Shown one piece after another: positions 16,949 through 27,016 of a stretch of 64,000 nucleotides of DNA; position 1 is the first letter of the stretch, and each line of letters begins with the position of its first letter. Source of the stretch: Pollutibacter soli (GTDB lineage Bacteria; Bacteroidota; Bacteroidia; Chitinophagales; Chitinophagaceae); contig JARJHS010000002.1 of assembly GCA_029269725.1 (NCBI GenBank), positions 124,001 to 188,000 on the forward strand, written 5' to 3'. The notes beneath the pieces were generated by a model that did no database searches, was not told the DNA's origin, and saw only the letters and a list, made by a program, of their open reading frames with translations. The position numbers and the translations under genes were made by a program.

Positions 16949-18280
16949 ATGCCAACTTCCATTCTCCTTATTGATGATGAAGCCCCGATCCGCAACATGC
17001 TCGGCCGACTGATCGGATTGGAAGGCTTTGAGGTCAAACACGCAGATAGTTTGCAGGATGCGCGAAAACAATTGAAATTATGGGAACCTGATATTGTTCT
17101 CTGTGATGTACGCTTGCCCGATGGGAGCGGAGTTGATTTCGTGAACGAAATAAAATCGATCTATCCTTCTGCTGAAGTGATTTTGCTGACGGCGTATGGT
17201 AATCTGCCAGATGGAATTACTGCCATTAAAAACGGAGCGTTTGATTATATACTTAAAGGCGATGATAATAATCGCATCATTCCACTCCTGCATCGTGCTG
17301 TTGAAAAACGCGCACTTGCCAATAGGGTACTCCAGCTGGAGAAACAGGTTGGACTAAAATATTCATTCGAGGCCATTATTGGTAAGTCGGAAAAACTATT
17401 GAGAGCGATAGAGCTTGCAAAGAAGGTAGCACCCACTGATACGACCGTATTGTTACTTGGAGAAACGGGAACGGGTAAGGAAGTTTTTGCCCAGGCGATT
17501 CACAATGCCAGTGTAAGAAGCAAACAAAATTTTGTTGCTGTGAATTGCGCTGCATTCAGTAAAGAGCTTTTGGAAAATGAACTGTTTGGTCATAAGGCCG
17601 GGAGTTATACCGGTGCTGCAAAAGATCAGAAAGGATTATTTGAGGAAGCGACTAAAGGAACATTGTTTCTCGATGAAATCGGTGAAATGCAGGCTGATCT
17701 GCAATCCAAATTGTTGCGTGTTCTGGAAACCGGAGAATTTCTTAGGATTGGCGATACGCGTCCGACGAAAGTTGATGTGAGAATAATTGCCGCAACACAT
17801 CGACATCTCCGGGAAGAAATTGATGCAGGTCGCTTCCGTGCAGATTTGTTTTACAGGCTTTCTGTATTTCAGATTGACATTCCACCATTACGTGAAAGGA
17901 TAGACGATATATCACTTCTCATAAACTTTTTCGCCGACCAGTTTTCGAATAAGATCGGGAAAAAAGTTTCATCGATAGATCCTGAATTTATAAAGGCGCT
18001 TCAGAAATACAAATGGCGCGGAAATATCCGTGAATTGAAAAATCTCATGGAGCGTGCAGTTATATTGTCCGAAAACGGAGTTATTTCAAAAAACGATCTA
18101 CCTGGTGAATTTAAAACCGATCTCGCGGATGTATATTCCTTCGAACTCCAGGCTGCTGAAAAAATTCATATTGCCAAAGTACTTGCGCATACCCAGGGTA
18201 ATAAATCGGAGGCTGCCAGGCTGTTGAACATCGGTCTTACGACTTTGTACCGGAAGATGGAGGAGTATCATTTGAAGTGA
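16949..18280 (+). CDS. NtrC-type sigma-54-dependent response regulator
   Basis: The 443-aa product has three modules. The receiver domain (1-120) has the acidic pair D9/D10 and phospho-acceptor Asp53 in LCDVRLPDG. The AAA+ sigma-54 activator domain (about 145-375) has Walker A GETGTGKE (171-178) and Walker B LFLDEIGEM. A Fis-type HTH ends the protein (NKSEAARLLNIGLTTLYRKM). The sigma-54 contact loop reads GSYTGA (218-223) rather than the canonical GAFTGA. No histidine kinase is adjacent. The nearest one closes the kdp operon about 12 kb downstream, and in relatives as I recall them an NtrC-type regulator often precedes kdpF, so it may control potassium uptake here; this is inference. Confidence 0.93.
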   Translation: MPTSILLIDDEAPIRNMLGRLIGLEGFEVKHADSLQDARKQLKLWEPDIVLCDVRLPDGSGVDFVNEIKSIYPSAEVILLTAYGNLPDGITAIKNGAFDYILKGDDNNRIIPLLHRAVEKRALANRVLQLEKQVGLKYSFEAIIGKSEKLLRAIELAKKVAPTDTTVLLLGETGTGKEVFAQAIHNASVRSKQNFVAVNCAAFSKELLENELFGHKAGSYTGAAKDQKGLFEEATKGTLFLDEIGEMQADLQSKLLRVLETGEFLRIGDTRPTKVDVRIIAATHRHLREEIDAGRFRADLFYRLSVFQIDIPPLRERIDDISLLINFFADQFSNKIGKKVSSIDPEFIKALQKYKWRGNIRELKNLMERAVILSENGVISKNDLPGEFKTDLADVYSFELQAAEKIHIAKVLAHTQGNKSEAARLLNIGLTTLYRKMEEYHLK

Positions 18281-18489
18281 AAGGACGGGCAAAAAAGAAT
18301 GTGGAAGCATGCAAAAAGTGAAGACCGAAGTGACCCGCAAGCTTTCGACTTACAGATAATCGAATCACCGAAATCACAAATTAATGTACATTCCCGCTGG
18401 CGAATAACAGCAAGTGAATTGAATCCATTGATCGACTGAGTTATGACTGGCCAATCGACCATTATTCCAAATATTACAATGCGTTATCC

Positions 18490-19393
18490 ATGTTTGGCAT
18501 ATTGAAGGTGTTGATATCGCATTTATGATCGTCGTCAATTCGCCCGGAAGTAATGCTGCGTGTTATGCGCAGTTAAAACAGGCATCATGGTATGCGTTTA
18601 CCTTAACTGACCTTGTGTTCCCAAAATTCCTGTTTGTCGTTGGAAACGCAATGAGTTTTACAATAAAATAGTATTACAAAGTTGACAAGCGATCTTTTCT
18701 TATTAAATTCTTTAAGCGCACTTTGGTCATTTACCTTATCGGACTATTTCTGAATGCTTATCCATTTTTTCATTTTGTCAATGGAAATTACGAGTGGCTA
18801 TATTTCACGGCGATTCGTTTCGTTGGCGTATTGGGAAGGATCGCGATTTGTTATGGTGTGATGTCGCTGATAATATATTATTCAGCGCCTGTCACAGCAT
18901 ACATGATTGCAATACTTGCCTATTGGGGTATTCTTTATTTTTTTGGCGATCACCCCGATCCTTATAGTCTGACTGGTACTGCTGTTTCAAAACTTGATCT
19001 GCTCATACCGGGAGCTAAATATATCTGGCATGGGGGGAGTTCCATTTGATCCTGAAGTGTTGTTGAGCACCCTACCTGCCTTGGCAAACGTTGCAGCGGG
19101 GTACTTTGCTCGCGATTCTTTTCTTTCTCATCGAAATCGCAAAACTGAAATGGGATTGAAATTCTTCGAAGTGTTTGGTCGGAATCCACTCGTATTGTAT
19201 ATACTCTCCTACCTGATCATTAAATTGCTATTCTATGTTCAGGTGGATGGTGAACGAGCGAGATTGGATATATAAGTCAATTTTTCTGTCATATACAGAT
19301 CCCGCAAATACATCAATACTTTTTTCACTTTCAATTATGATGATCGTTTGGATCATCGGATATTTCATGGATAAGAAAAAGCTATATGTTTAA
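18490..19393 (+). pseudogene. NagX/HGSNAT-like acyltransferase (DUF5009 type), pseudogene
   Basis: The pieces together cover most of a multi-pass membrane acyltransferase related to NagX and heparan-alpha-glucosaminide N-acetyltransferase. The first (from about 18490) reads IAFMIVVNSPGS, then TLTDLVFPKFLFVVGNAMSF, and ends in an in-frame TAG at 18669. The same frame continues with FLIKFFKRTLVIYLIGLFLN and DPYSLTGTAVSKLDLLIPG. Near the G6 run at about 19035 it shifts to PFDPEVLLSTLPALANVAAG, and near 19240 shifts again to DWIYKSIFLS through to a TAA at 19391. One nonsense codon and two frameshifts make it non-functional. It sits with a deacetylase and a hexosaminidase, matching a GlcNAc-utilisation cluster. 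Confidence 0.8.
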
Positions 19394-20320
19394 GTTTAGA
19401 ATCACTATCACAAGCATTTGTTTACTGACCGTCTCATATGTATCAATCCCTCAACAGAAAAGTATACAGGAAAGATTGGGTTATCCGAAGGAAACAAAGT
19501 TGTTGATTATACATGCAGATGATATGGGTGTTTCGCACTCAGAAAACATGGCTACTATCCATACGATGGAAAGAGGTGTAGTTAGTTCTGCGAGTATAAC
19601 GGTTCCATGTCCAGGGTTTCCGGAAGCTGCTGAGTATGCGAAGTCACATCCGGAAGCAGATCTTGGTTTACATCGCACACTCACCAGTGAATGGAAGAAT
19701 TACATGTGGGGTCCCGTTGCATCATCAGATCAGGTTCGCAGTCTGATCGATGACCATGGATATTTCTATAACAAGACAGGTGATGTAATGAAAAACGGTA
19801 AGGCAGTGGAAGTCGAAAAAGAGTTACGCGCGCAGATAGAGCGGGTGATAAGGTTTGGGATTAATCCCACACACTTTGATTCACATATGGCGAGTGGAGT
19901 TTCAACACCGGAGATTTTAAAAGTATACATCAAACTTGGACGCGAATTCAAGGTGCCGATTCTTTTGTCCAGGGAAGTGGGGAAACTCTTCAATATCAAC
20001 TTAGAAGATTACACTAACGAAAAAGATATCTTCATTGAAAAATTCGTCATGGCAACCTACGAGACTTACCGGTTGGAAATGGAAAATTTTTATACGGAGC
20101 AAATAAAAGCCATGACCCCCGGTCTCACCGTTATATTCTACATGCTGCCTACAACGATGCAGAGATGAAGGCCATTACTTTCGGCCACAGCGATTACGGT
20201 GCTAACTTGCGTAAGGACGACGTTGATTTATTTACCAGTGAGAAATGCAAAAAGTTGCTCACAGACGAAAAAATTAAACTGATTACGTGGAAAGAGATCA
20301 GGGATAAACTCATTTATTGA
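19386..20320 (+). pseudogene. ChbG/YdjC-like carbohydrate deacetylase, frameshifted
   Basis: The intact frame (19386-20168) encodes an exported protein with the family's metal-binding start LIIHADDMG (His43, Asp45, Asp46), then DLGLHRTLT and NPTHFDSHMA. Around 20136 the frame is lost by one base: it ends in an unrelated tail, while the +1 alternative continues with HAAYNDAEMKAITFGHSDYG and TWKEIRDKL to a TGA at 20318-20320, exactly as expected for this family. Members deacetylate chito-oligosaccharides. The truncated product lacks only the last 60 residues but those contain conserved elements, so activity is doubtful. Its true end overlaps the convergent GH20 gene by 11 bp. Confidence 0.8.
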
Positions 20321-22832
20321 CGACCACAACGGCGCCCGCACGCCCTGATGTACTAAATGCACGTAACTGAACCCTTCCTTTTTTCGGTATTGAACCTGTC
20401 ACCCGAGGACTTGTGGCAACAGGCGTTGTGCCATCTGTTGAATATCGAACGATTATGCCCGGTAGCTCGTTGTTGACAAAGATTGTTTCCTCCCTGATAT
20501 CGAATGAAGGCGTTGGTAGTCTGTAAATGTAGCCTCCATTGTAATGATCAAGTCGCGGCAATTCTCTTTTTCCGACGCGGTTTGCAAATGAAGACCAGTC
20601 AATGTTAAACGCTAGTTCCCGCCTGGCACCAATCACTTTCGTCCACGAGGGTTCGGGTGCCCAGGCTCTTTCCGCGAGAGCAAGCAATCGTGGCAATACC
20701 TGGTATTCCATATAACCCTCATAGGTCATATTCTCTGCCCATAGTGCGCCCTGTATTCCGCGAATATTTTTCCTGCCAGCTTCGGTCAATCGCTGTTTGT
20801 GCTTATAACTTTCAAGATTTATCAGCTTCAGCGCAAAGTCAATTGGAGAGCTGTTGTAAATATCAAAAGGATCAAAGGAAAACGTCTTTTGTAATCCAAG
20901 ATAGCCGATCCATGCATCCCCGGGTTCGTCGAATGACGGCGACTGTGCAAGATCAAAATAAAAATAATCGAATGGCGCGAGCACTACACCATAGCCCGAA
21001 TTGGCGATAGGATAGATCATATCCTGATTGCCTAAGACAGGCCACCAGGCATCAAACTGAAGACTGTCATCGCGATATACTTTGTTGTCGATCACCTTGC
21101 GGTCTGATCCCTCGGCCTGTGGATGTTCGATAATCATTTCTTCCCATCCGGTTATTTTGAGGCCTCGTTTTTTGAGCAGACCTGTTGTCTTCACAAAAAA
21201 ATCGGCATAAAGATCTTTTGGTGTTTTTATTGAAGGATTATTCTTTTTGTAAACATCAATCGCTGGTGATTTCTCCCACGCTCCGGCCGCTACTTCATCA
21301 CCGCCCATATGTACGGCAGTCAGCGGCGCTCCGGCTTCCGCATACATCTTCTGAAGCTCTTCCAACACTTTGTCGATAAAGGCAAACACTGCGGGAGACG
21401 CAACATTCATAGCATTGTCATTGAAATATTGCGCGCTTGTATACTTCGATTCATCATTCAGGTCGTGAAGAAGATACTGTTCTGCTTCAGCCCTCTTACC
21501 ATCTTTCATGAAACGATTATATCTAACCTCCATGGATCTGATGGCGGCACGTGCGTGACCTGGCGATTCGATCTCAGGAATCACTTCGATATGACGCTGC
21601 GTGGCATATTTGAGGATCTCAATAAAATCGGATCTTGAATAATAACCTGTACCGAAATGGTTGGCCTCCCCCGGTCCCGATCCATAGGATGGCTGAAGTC
21701 TTTTATTCGATTCAAAAGGGAAACCGCGCACTGCCCCTACTTCTGTAAGTTCCGGCAAACCTGGTATCTCCAGTCGCCATCCTTCGTCATCATTGAAGTG
21801 AAAATGAAATGTATTCATCTTATATAATGACATCACTTCGAGTAGACGAAGAATATTGGTCTTCGATTCGAAATTGCGTGATACGTCGAGCATAAACTCA
21901 CGTACGGGAAAGCGAGGCCGATCAACTATCTCTACATTCCTGACAGCTATTGATCTATTATGAGTTTTCCAGGAGTCGATCGGGAAAAGCTGCTTCAATG
22001 ATTGAATCGCATAGAAGGCACCAGCAGCATCTGCAGCGGTGATCGTTATTGTATCAGATGTTACGGAAAGTGTATAACTTTCTGAAGGCCCGTTTTTTTT
22101 CCGCAGACAGATGTAATTGATTTTTTTTCCTGTTGTGTCGAGCTTATAACCGGTGACTTTTTCAATTTCATCAATAAAGTAATTGTGTTCATTTTTAAAG
22201 TCTTCACTGTATTGCAGACCTGTTTCCTTACTGATGATAAACTCCCCTGTTCCAACGGTATATTTGATTGGAGTAGGAAGAATTTTTATCAACTCTTCAT
22301 CAGTCATGTCCTTTGTTGTAGCATTGGCTGCATAATTGTTACCATCCCGGGTCGTAATCAATTTTTCTCCGTTAGTATCTCGTTTAACCGAGGGTTTAGT
22401 GAGTTCGATAGCAAGGTCTGGCTTGTCGTTGTTTACCCAAAAGAATCCGGAAGGTACATCCTGGAAGTTGGCAACCTTACGTGCACCTGTAAACTCTAAA
22501 CGAAATGATTGCCCGGGGCCCACTGGAGGAAAATTTGCCGCTGGCGAGATAGTAAAGAGTTCGCCATTGACATGATGGATTTCAACCTCATCCTTCCCTG
22601 ATGCAAGTTTGGTACCGTGATAGCGAAGACTGAAATATATCTTCCATCCCTGTGATGGCATGGTTACTTCAGATTTATTTTTGAATGTAAGTACAGAGAG
22701 AAAATTTCCCTTGTCGTCGAAATCGTTTTTAATAAGTTCCCACTCAATAGCAAGTTTCGAGGCATCAAATGATTTTTTGTTGCCGCAGGCCAGGGCAAAT
22801 AAGACCAACAAAATCAGGATCGATGTTTTCAT
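20310..22832 (-). CDS. Beta-N-acetylhexosaminidase, GH20, lipoprotein
   Basis: I place the start at the internal Met of MKTSILILLVLFALACG, which gives a proper lipoprotein signal with Cys16; the upstream in-frame ATG (22871) would add 13 residues before it. The 840-aa product has an N-terminal chitobiase-like carbohydrate-binding domain, a GH20b alpha/beta domain (FYAIQSLKQLFP), and the catalytic TIM barrel with FHFNDDEGWRLEIPGL and HMGGDEV, where the Asp-Glu pair is catalytic. A C-terminal Fn3-like domain (STDGTTP) follows. It removes terminal GlcNAc/GalNAc at the cell surface or in the periplasm. It is the only intact member of the GlcNAc block with the two pseudogenes beside it. Confidence 0.92.
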   Translation of the reverse strand: MKTSILILLVLFALACGNKKSFDASKLAIEWELIKNDFDDKGNFLSVLTFKNKSEVTMPSQGWKIYFSLRYHGTKLASGKDEVEIHHVNGELFTISPAANFPPVGPGQSFRLEFTGARKVANFQDVPSGFFWVNNDKPDLAIELTKPSVKRDTNGEKLITTRDGNNYAANATTKDMTDEELIKILPTPIKYTVGTGEFIISKETGLQYSEDFKNEHNYFIDEIEKVTGYKLDTTGKKINYICLRKKNGPSESYTLSVTSDTITITAADAAGAFYAIQSLKQLFPIDSWKTHNRSIAVRNVEIVDRPRFPVREFMLDVSRNFESKTNILRLLEVMSLYKMNTFHFHFNDDEGWRLEIPGLPELTEVGAVRGFPFESNKRLQPSYGSGPGEANHFGTGYYSRSDFIEILKYATQRHIEVIPEIESPGHARAAIRSMEVRYNRFMKDGKRAEAEQYLLHDLNDESKYTSAQYFNDNAMNVASPAVFAFIDKVLEELQKMYAEAGAPLTAVHMGGDEVAAGAWEKSPAIDVYKKNNPSIKTPKDLYADFFVKTTGLLKKRGLKITGWEEMIIEHPQAEGSDRKVIDNKVYRDDSLQFDAWWPVLGNQDMIYPIANSGYGVVLAPFDYFYFDLAQSPSFDEPGDAWIGYLGLQKTFSFDPFDIYNSSPIDFALKLINLESYKHKQRLTEAGRKNIRGIQGALWAENMTYEGYMEYQVLPRLLALAERAWAPEPSWTKVIGARRELAFNIDWSSFANRVGKRELPRLDHYNGGYIYRLPTPSFDIREETIFVNNELPGIIVRYSTDGTTPVATSPRVTGSIPKKGRVQLRAFSTSGRAGAVVVVNK

Positions 22833-23065
22833 TTCTAAAGTAAGTTTTTCGCGTAGTAGTGCCATCGCCAATACTACCTAAAAAATAATCTATTTTGCTT
22901 TATTATGATTCTGCCGGCTTTTCAAAATGAAAATCTCTTTTCCAAAATGGAAGACTTTTCTTAGTTTCAGATCAGCCCTGTTTTCTGCAAAACCGCCACA
23001 GTAGCGGGTTTCATCATTCCAGTTCTTGCCGGCATGGCGTTTGGAATTCCGTATCAAAAAATACT

Positions 23066-23149
23066 ATGGAAATAGTTCTGCTGCTCTTAACTGCTCTCGC
23101 AGCCTTCTTCATTTTTTTCAAATCCATCGACTATCTCGAAAAAATCTGA
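23066..23149 (+). CDS. 27-aa membrane peptide upstream of kdpF
   Basis: ATG at 23066 opens a 27-codon frame: an aliphatic stretch (EIVLLLLTALAAFFIFF) followed by KSIDYLEKI. It is a single predicted transmembrane helix with a short charged tail, and it ends 5 bp before kdpF. Position, size and composition suggest a second KdpF-like micropeptide stabilising the Kdp complex. That role is inferred; I have no direct homologue to cite. Confidence 0.6.
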   Translation: MEIVLLLLTALAAFFIFFKSIDYLEKI

Positions 23150-23154
23150 TCGCT

Positions 23155-23235
23155 ATGATGACAGTACTTCTCATACTCTGCATACTGGTATTCATCTACC
23201 TGATATACGTCCTGATTCATCCGGAAAAATTTTAA
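23155..23235 (+). CDS. kdpF: K(+)-transporting ATPase subunit KdpF
   Basis: The 26-aa peptide (or 25 aa from a second ATG at 23158) is one hydrophobic helix, VLLILCILVFIYLIYVLIHP, ending in EKF. The run ending in a Y-x-L-x-x-P-E-x-F tail is characteristic of KdpF. It stops 3 bp before kdpA. KdpF stabilises the KdpABC complex in the inner membrane. Confidence 0.85.
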   Translation: MMTVLLILCILVFIYLIYVLIHPEKF

Positions 23236-23238
23236 CTC

Positions 23239-24957
23239 ATGAACGAACAAATCACCGGAATCATCCTGATCTTTTTATCAGCTATTCTTCTGGCTTATCC
23301 GCTGGGTAAATATTTCGCCGGAGTGTTTAGCGGAACGGGGATCTCTTCGATTATGCTTCCGCTGGAGGGATTGATCTATAAAATTTCAGGTATCGATCCT
23401 GCAAAGGAAATGGACTGGAAATCATTTCTGAAAGCCATGCTCACCATCAATATGCTCTGGTTTATTTACGCATTTTTTATGCTGATTTTCCAGGGATATC
23501 TTCCCTTCAATCCCGATGGAAATGCAGGACAGTCACCGGATCTCGCTTTCAATACCGCCATCAGTTTTCTGGTCAACTGCGATCTGCAGCACTACTCCGG
23601 AGAATCGGGCGTCACTTATCTTACCCAGATTTTTGTACTCTGCTTTCTGCAGTTTGTCAGTGCAGCAACAGGCATTGCTGCTCTGGTTGCTGTATTTAAA
23701 GCCCTGAAGGAAAAAACAACATCCACCCTCGGAAATTTCTGGGTCTTGTTTACACGGGCAATCACTCGCATACTGCTACCCATTTCAATAATAACAGCAA
23801 TACTGCTTGCATATAACGGAACGCCATCAGGCTTCGAAGGAAAGGATACCATCACCACCTTGCAGGGCGATTCGGTTTCTGTTTCGCGCGGTCCGGTCGC
23901 TGCAATGGTTGCGATTAAACACCTGGGAACTAACGGAGGTGGCTGGTTTGGTACCAACTCTGCGCATCCTTTTGAGAATCCGAATTATTTCACCGCGGCT
24001 ATTGAACTGATTGCTCAAATGATCATCCCGATCGCGATGATTTTTGCTTTGGGATTTTATCTCGGAAAACGAAAACTTTCAATGGTCATCTTTGGTGTAA
24101 TGACGACAGGCTTGTTGTTGCTACTCATTCCCACTATAGTATCTGAACTGAATGGAAATCCAGCCATTGAAAAACTCGGAATTGCGCAGCCCTCAGGAGC
24201 GATGGAAGGAAAAGAAGTCCGTTTCGGCTCAGGACTATCCGCTTACTGGAGTATCGTAACTACTATCATTTCCACCGGGTCGGTCAACTCAATGCACGAT
24301 AGTTCAATGCCGCTCTCGGGGCTGATGCAACTACTGGGCATGATGGTGAATGCATTTTATGGAGGCTGCGGTGTTGGTATTCTTAACTATTTTATCTACA
24401 TCATCATCGCTGTTTTTATTTCAGGCCTGATGGTAGGACGAACTCCGGAATTTATGGGACATAAGGTCGAGGCACGTGAAATAAAAATTGTTGCACTTGT
24501 CACACTGCTTTCCTCAATTCTCATTAAAGGATTTACTGCATATGCGGCATTTCTTGTCACCCATGATCCGGATAACGGATGGGTAGTGCCACCCTCACTA
24601 TGGCTGAACAACCCCGGTGCTCATGGCTTCACTGAAATACTATATGAATTCACCTCAGCCAACGCCAACAACGGAAGTGGTTTTGAAGGATTGGGCGACA
24701 ACAATTTTTTCTGGAACATTACTACCGGAATTTCGTTGTTGCTGGGAAGATTTCTGCCCATCATCGCGCCTGTGGCCATAGCTGGATTGCTTGCGAAAAA
24801 GAAATACATACCTGAGTCGCCAGGTACATTGAGAGTTGATTCCGTCACATTCGGGGCAATGACGTTCGGCATTATCCTCATAATTAACGCCCTGTCATTT
24901 TTTCCTGCACTGGCGCTGGGTCCGCTCACAGAGTATTTCTCTCTCGATCTAAAATGA
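23239..24957 (+). CDS. kdpA: Potassium-transporting ATPase subunit KdpA
   Basis: The 572-aa multi-pass membrane protein forms the K+-selective pore of the Kdp pump. It has the expected N-terminus (LAYPLGKYFAGVF), selectivity-filter-like segments (NTAISFLVNCDLQHYSGESG; GTNGGGWFGTNSAHPFENPN; TGSVNSMHDS; ANANNGSGFEGL) and the usual length. It lies between kdpF (3 bp gap) and kdpB (6 bp gap). Confidence 0.97.
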   Translation: MNEQITGIILIFLSAILLAYPLGKYFAGVFSGTGISSIMLPLEGLIYKISGIDPAKEMDWKSFLKAMLTINMLWFIYAFFMLIFQGYLPFNPDGNAGQSPDLAFNTAISFLVNCDLQHYSGESGVTYLTQIFVLCFLQFVSAATGIAALVAVFKALKEKTTSTLGNFWVLFTRAITRILLPISIITAILLAYNGTPSGFEGKDTITTLQGDSVSVSRGPVAAMVAIKHLGTNGGGWFGTNSAHPFENPNYFTAAIELIAQMIIPIAMIFALGFYLGKRKLSMVIFGVMTTGLLLLLIPTIVSELNGNPAIEKLGIAQPSGAMEGKEVRFGSGLSAYWSIVTTIISTGSVNSMHDSSMPLSGLMQLLGMMVNAFYGGCGVGILNYFIYIIIAVFISGLMVGRTPEFMGHKVEAREIKIVALVTLLSSILIKGFTAYAAFLVTHDPDNGWVVPPSLWLNNPGAHGFTEILYEFTSANANNGSGFEGLGDNNFFWNITTGISLLLGRFLPIIAPVAIAGLLAKKKYIPESPGTLRVDSVTFGAMTFGIILIINALSFFPALALGPLTEYFSLDLK

Positions 24958-24963
24958 TCTTCT

Positions 24964-27006
24964 ATGAAATCAAATCAAACACGCATTTTTAATAAATCCC
25001 ACTTGAAATGGGCGATGAAACAGTCGCTGGTAAAACTGAACCCCGCGACGATGATGCGGAACCCCGTGATGTTTACTGTGCAGATCGGTACGCTGATCAT
25101 GTTTTTTGTTGTGGTGTATACGTTTTTAAGTGATCACCACGACCAGGGGTCTGTCTGGTATAATCTATCTGTCTTTCTTATTCTTTTTGCCACACTTCTT
25201 TTTGCCAATTTTGCTGAGGCCATCGCCGAAGCAAGAGGTAAAGCGCAGGCGGATACGTTGCGCAAAACAAGAAAAGATACAACCGCTAAGAAAGTAGTTG
25301 CGATTGGCGAAATATATGCTGATGAGATAAAAGAAATGCCATCATCGTTATTGCAAATAGGCGACCGCTTTATTTGTGTGGCAGGAGATATCATCCCGAT
25401 GGACGGCGAAATTATCAAAGGGATTGCCACCATCGATGAGTCGGCCATCACGGGTGAATCTGCACCTGTGATCCGCGAATCAGGTGGCGACAAGTCCTCG
25501 GTCACTGGCGGAACGAAAGTACTATCCGATAGAATTGTTGTACAGGTTACTACGGAACCTGGTCAGACTTTTCTGGATAAAATGATTGCACTCGTTGAAG
25601 GAGCGAACCGCCAGAAAACGCCTAATGAAATTGCGCTCACCATTTTGCTTGCGGCATTTACACTATTGTTCCTCATTGTTTGTGTGACGCTGAAGCCTTT
25701 CGCCGACTATGCCCAAACACCAATTACAATTGCGGCATTTATTTCACTTTTTGTATGTCTTATACCAACAACTATTGGCGGACTTTTATCAGCCATAGGT
25801 ATTGCGGGAATGGATCGTGCATTGCGGGCAAACATTATCGCTAAAAGCGGTAAAGCAGTTGAAACGGCCGGTGATGTGGACGTGTTACTGCTGGATAAAA
25901 CAGGCACGATCACCATAGGTAACAGGAAAGCAACAAAGTTTCATCCTGCTCCTGGCGTAAGTATAAGTACCCTGGTAAACGCAGCAGCATTGAGTTCTGT
26001 TGCTGATGACACACCGGAAGGAAAATCAATCATTGAACTTTCGGGGATTAGTCTTTCTGCAACCGAATTGAAAGATCCTGTCTTCATTTCTTTTACTGCA
26101 CAAACCAGGACAAGCGGCATAGATATCGATGGAAAACGTATCCGCAAAGGAGCATTCGATACTATCTGTAAACTCGCACAGCATGCAGGTAATACTGTTC
26201 CGGATCAGACAAAAAAAGAAGTAGAAGAAATTGCTACCAACGGAGGAACGCCCCTGCTTGTTTCTGAAAATGAAAAGATCATAGGTGTAGTTGAAATGCA
26301 GGACATCATTAAACCCGGTATCCGCGAACGCTTTCAACGCCTGCACAGGATGGGCGTAAAAACGGTTATGGTCACTGGAGATAATCCACTCACGGCAAAG
26401 TACATTGCAAATGCAGCGGGTGTAGATGACTTTATTGCAGAAGCAAAGCCAGAGGATAAAATGAACTATATCCGTCGGGAACAGGCGGAAGGAAAGCTGG
26501 TAGCGATGATGGGTGATGGCACCAACGACGCCCCTGCGCTTGCACAGGCAGATGTAGGCGTTGCTATGAACAGCGGTACACAGGCAGCAAAAGAGGCTGG
26601 CAATATGGTTGATCTGGATAACGACCCGACCAAGCTGATTGAAATAGTCGAAATCGGAAAGCAGCTACTCATTACAAGAGGAACACTCACTACCTTTAGT
26701 ATTGCCAACGATGTTGCAAAATACTTCGCGATTGTGCCTGCACTCTTTATTTCATCTATTCCCGCACTGCAGGCATTAAATATCATGAAGCTGGAAAGTC
26801 CCGCTTCTGCAATTCTTTCAGCAGTGATATTTAATGCTATCATCATTCCACTGCTGATACCGCTTGCACTAAAAGGAGTTCAATACAAGCCTATAGGAGC
26901 AAGTGCACTGCTCAGAAGAAACCTGCTTCTTTTTGGAATGGGCGGAGTAATAGTGCCGTTCATCGGAATTAAGCTCATTGACATGCTGTTATCAGTCATT
27001 ATGTAA
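24964..27006 (+). CDS. kdpB: Potassium-transporting ATPase ATP-binding subunit KdpB
   Basis: A 680-aa P-type ATPase that powers KdpA. The phosphorylated residue is Asp311 in [19 protein letters not shown] marks the actuator domain, and [14 protein letters not shown] and [20 protein letters not shown] the P domain. Membrane segments flank these. Length and order match KdpB of other bacteria. It is followed 10 bp later by kdpC. Confidence 0.97.
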   Translation: MKSNQTRIFNKSHLKWAMKQSLVKLNPATMMRNPVMFTVQIGTLIMFFVVVYTFLSDHHDQGSVWYNLSVFLILFATLLFANFAEAIAEARGKAQADTLRKTRKDTTAKKVVAIGEIYADEIKEMPSSLLQIGDRFICVAGDIIPMDGEIIKGIATIDESAITGESAPVIRESGGDKSSVTGGTKVLSDRIVVQVTTEPGQTFLDKMIALVEGANRQKTPNEIALTILLAAFTLLFLIVCVTLKPFADYAQTPITIAAFISLFVCLIPTTIGGLLSAIGIAGMDRALRANIIAKSGKAVETAGDVDVLLLDKTGTITIGNRKATKFHPAPGVSISTLVNAAALSSVADDTPEGKSIIELSGISLSATELKDPVFISFTAQTRTSGIDIDGKRIRKGAFDTICKLAQHAGNTVPDQTKKEVEEIATNGGTPLLVSENEKIIGVVEMQDIIKPGIRERFQRLHRMGVKTVMVTGDNPLTAKYIANAAGVDDFIAEAKPEDKMNYIRREQAEGKLVAMMGDGTNDAPALAQADVGVAMNSGTQAAKEAGNMVDLDNDPTKLIEIVEIGKQLLITRGTLTTFSIANDVAKYFAIVPALFISSIPALQALNIMKLESPASAILSAVIFNAIIIPLLIPLALKGVQYKPIGASALLRRNLLLFGMGGVIVPFIGIKLIDMLLSVIM

Positions 27007-27016
27007 AAAAACAATC

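Noticed and set aside
16634-17071. Short overlapping frames on both strands upstream of the response regulator
   Set aside because: They overlap each other, lack signals or conserved motifs, and lie in AT-rich promoter DNA.
22880-23065. Possible -24/-12 (sigma-54) promoter upstream of the kdp operon
   Set aside because: CATGGCGTTTGGAATTCC near 23034 has a GG but no GC at the required 12-bp distance; no other match was found.
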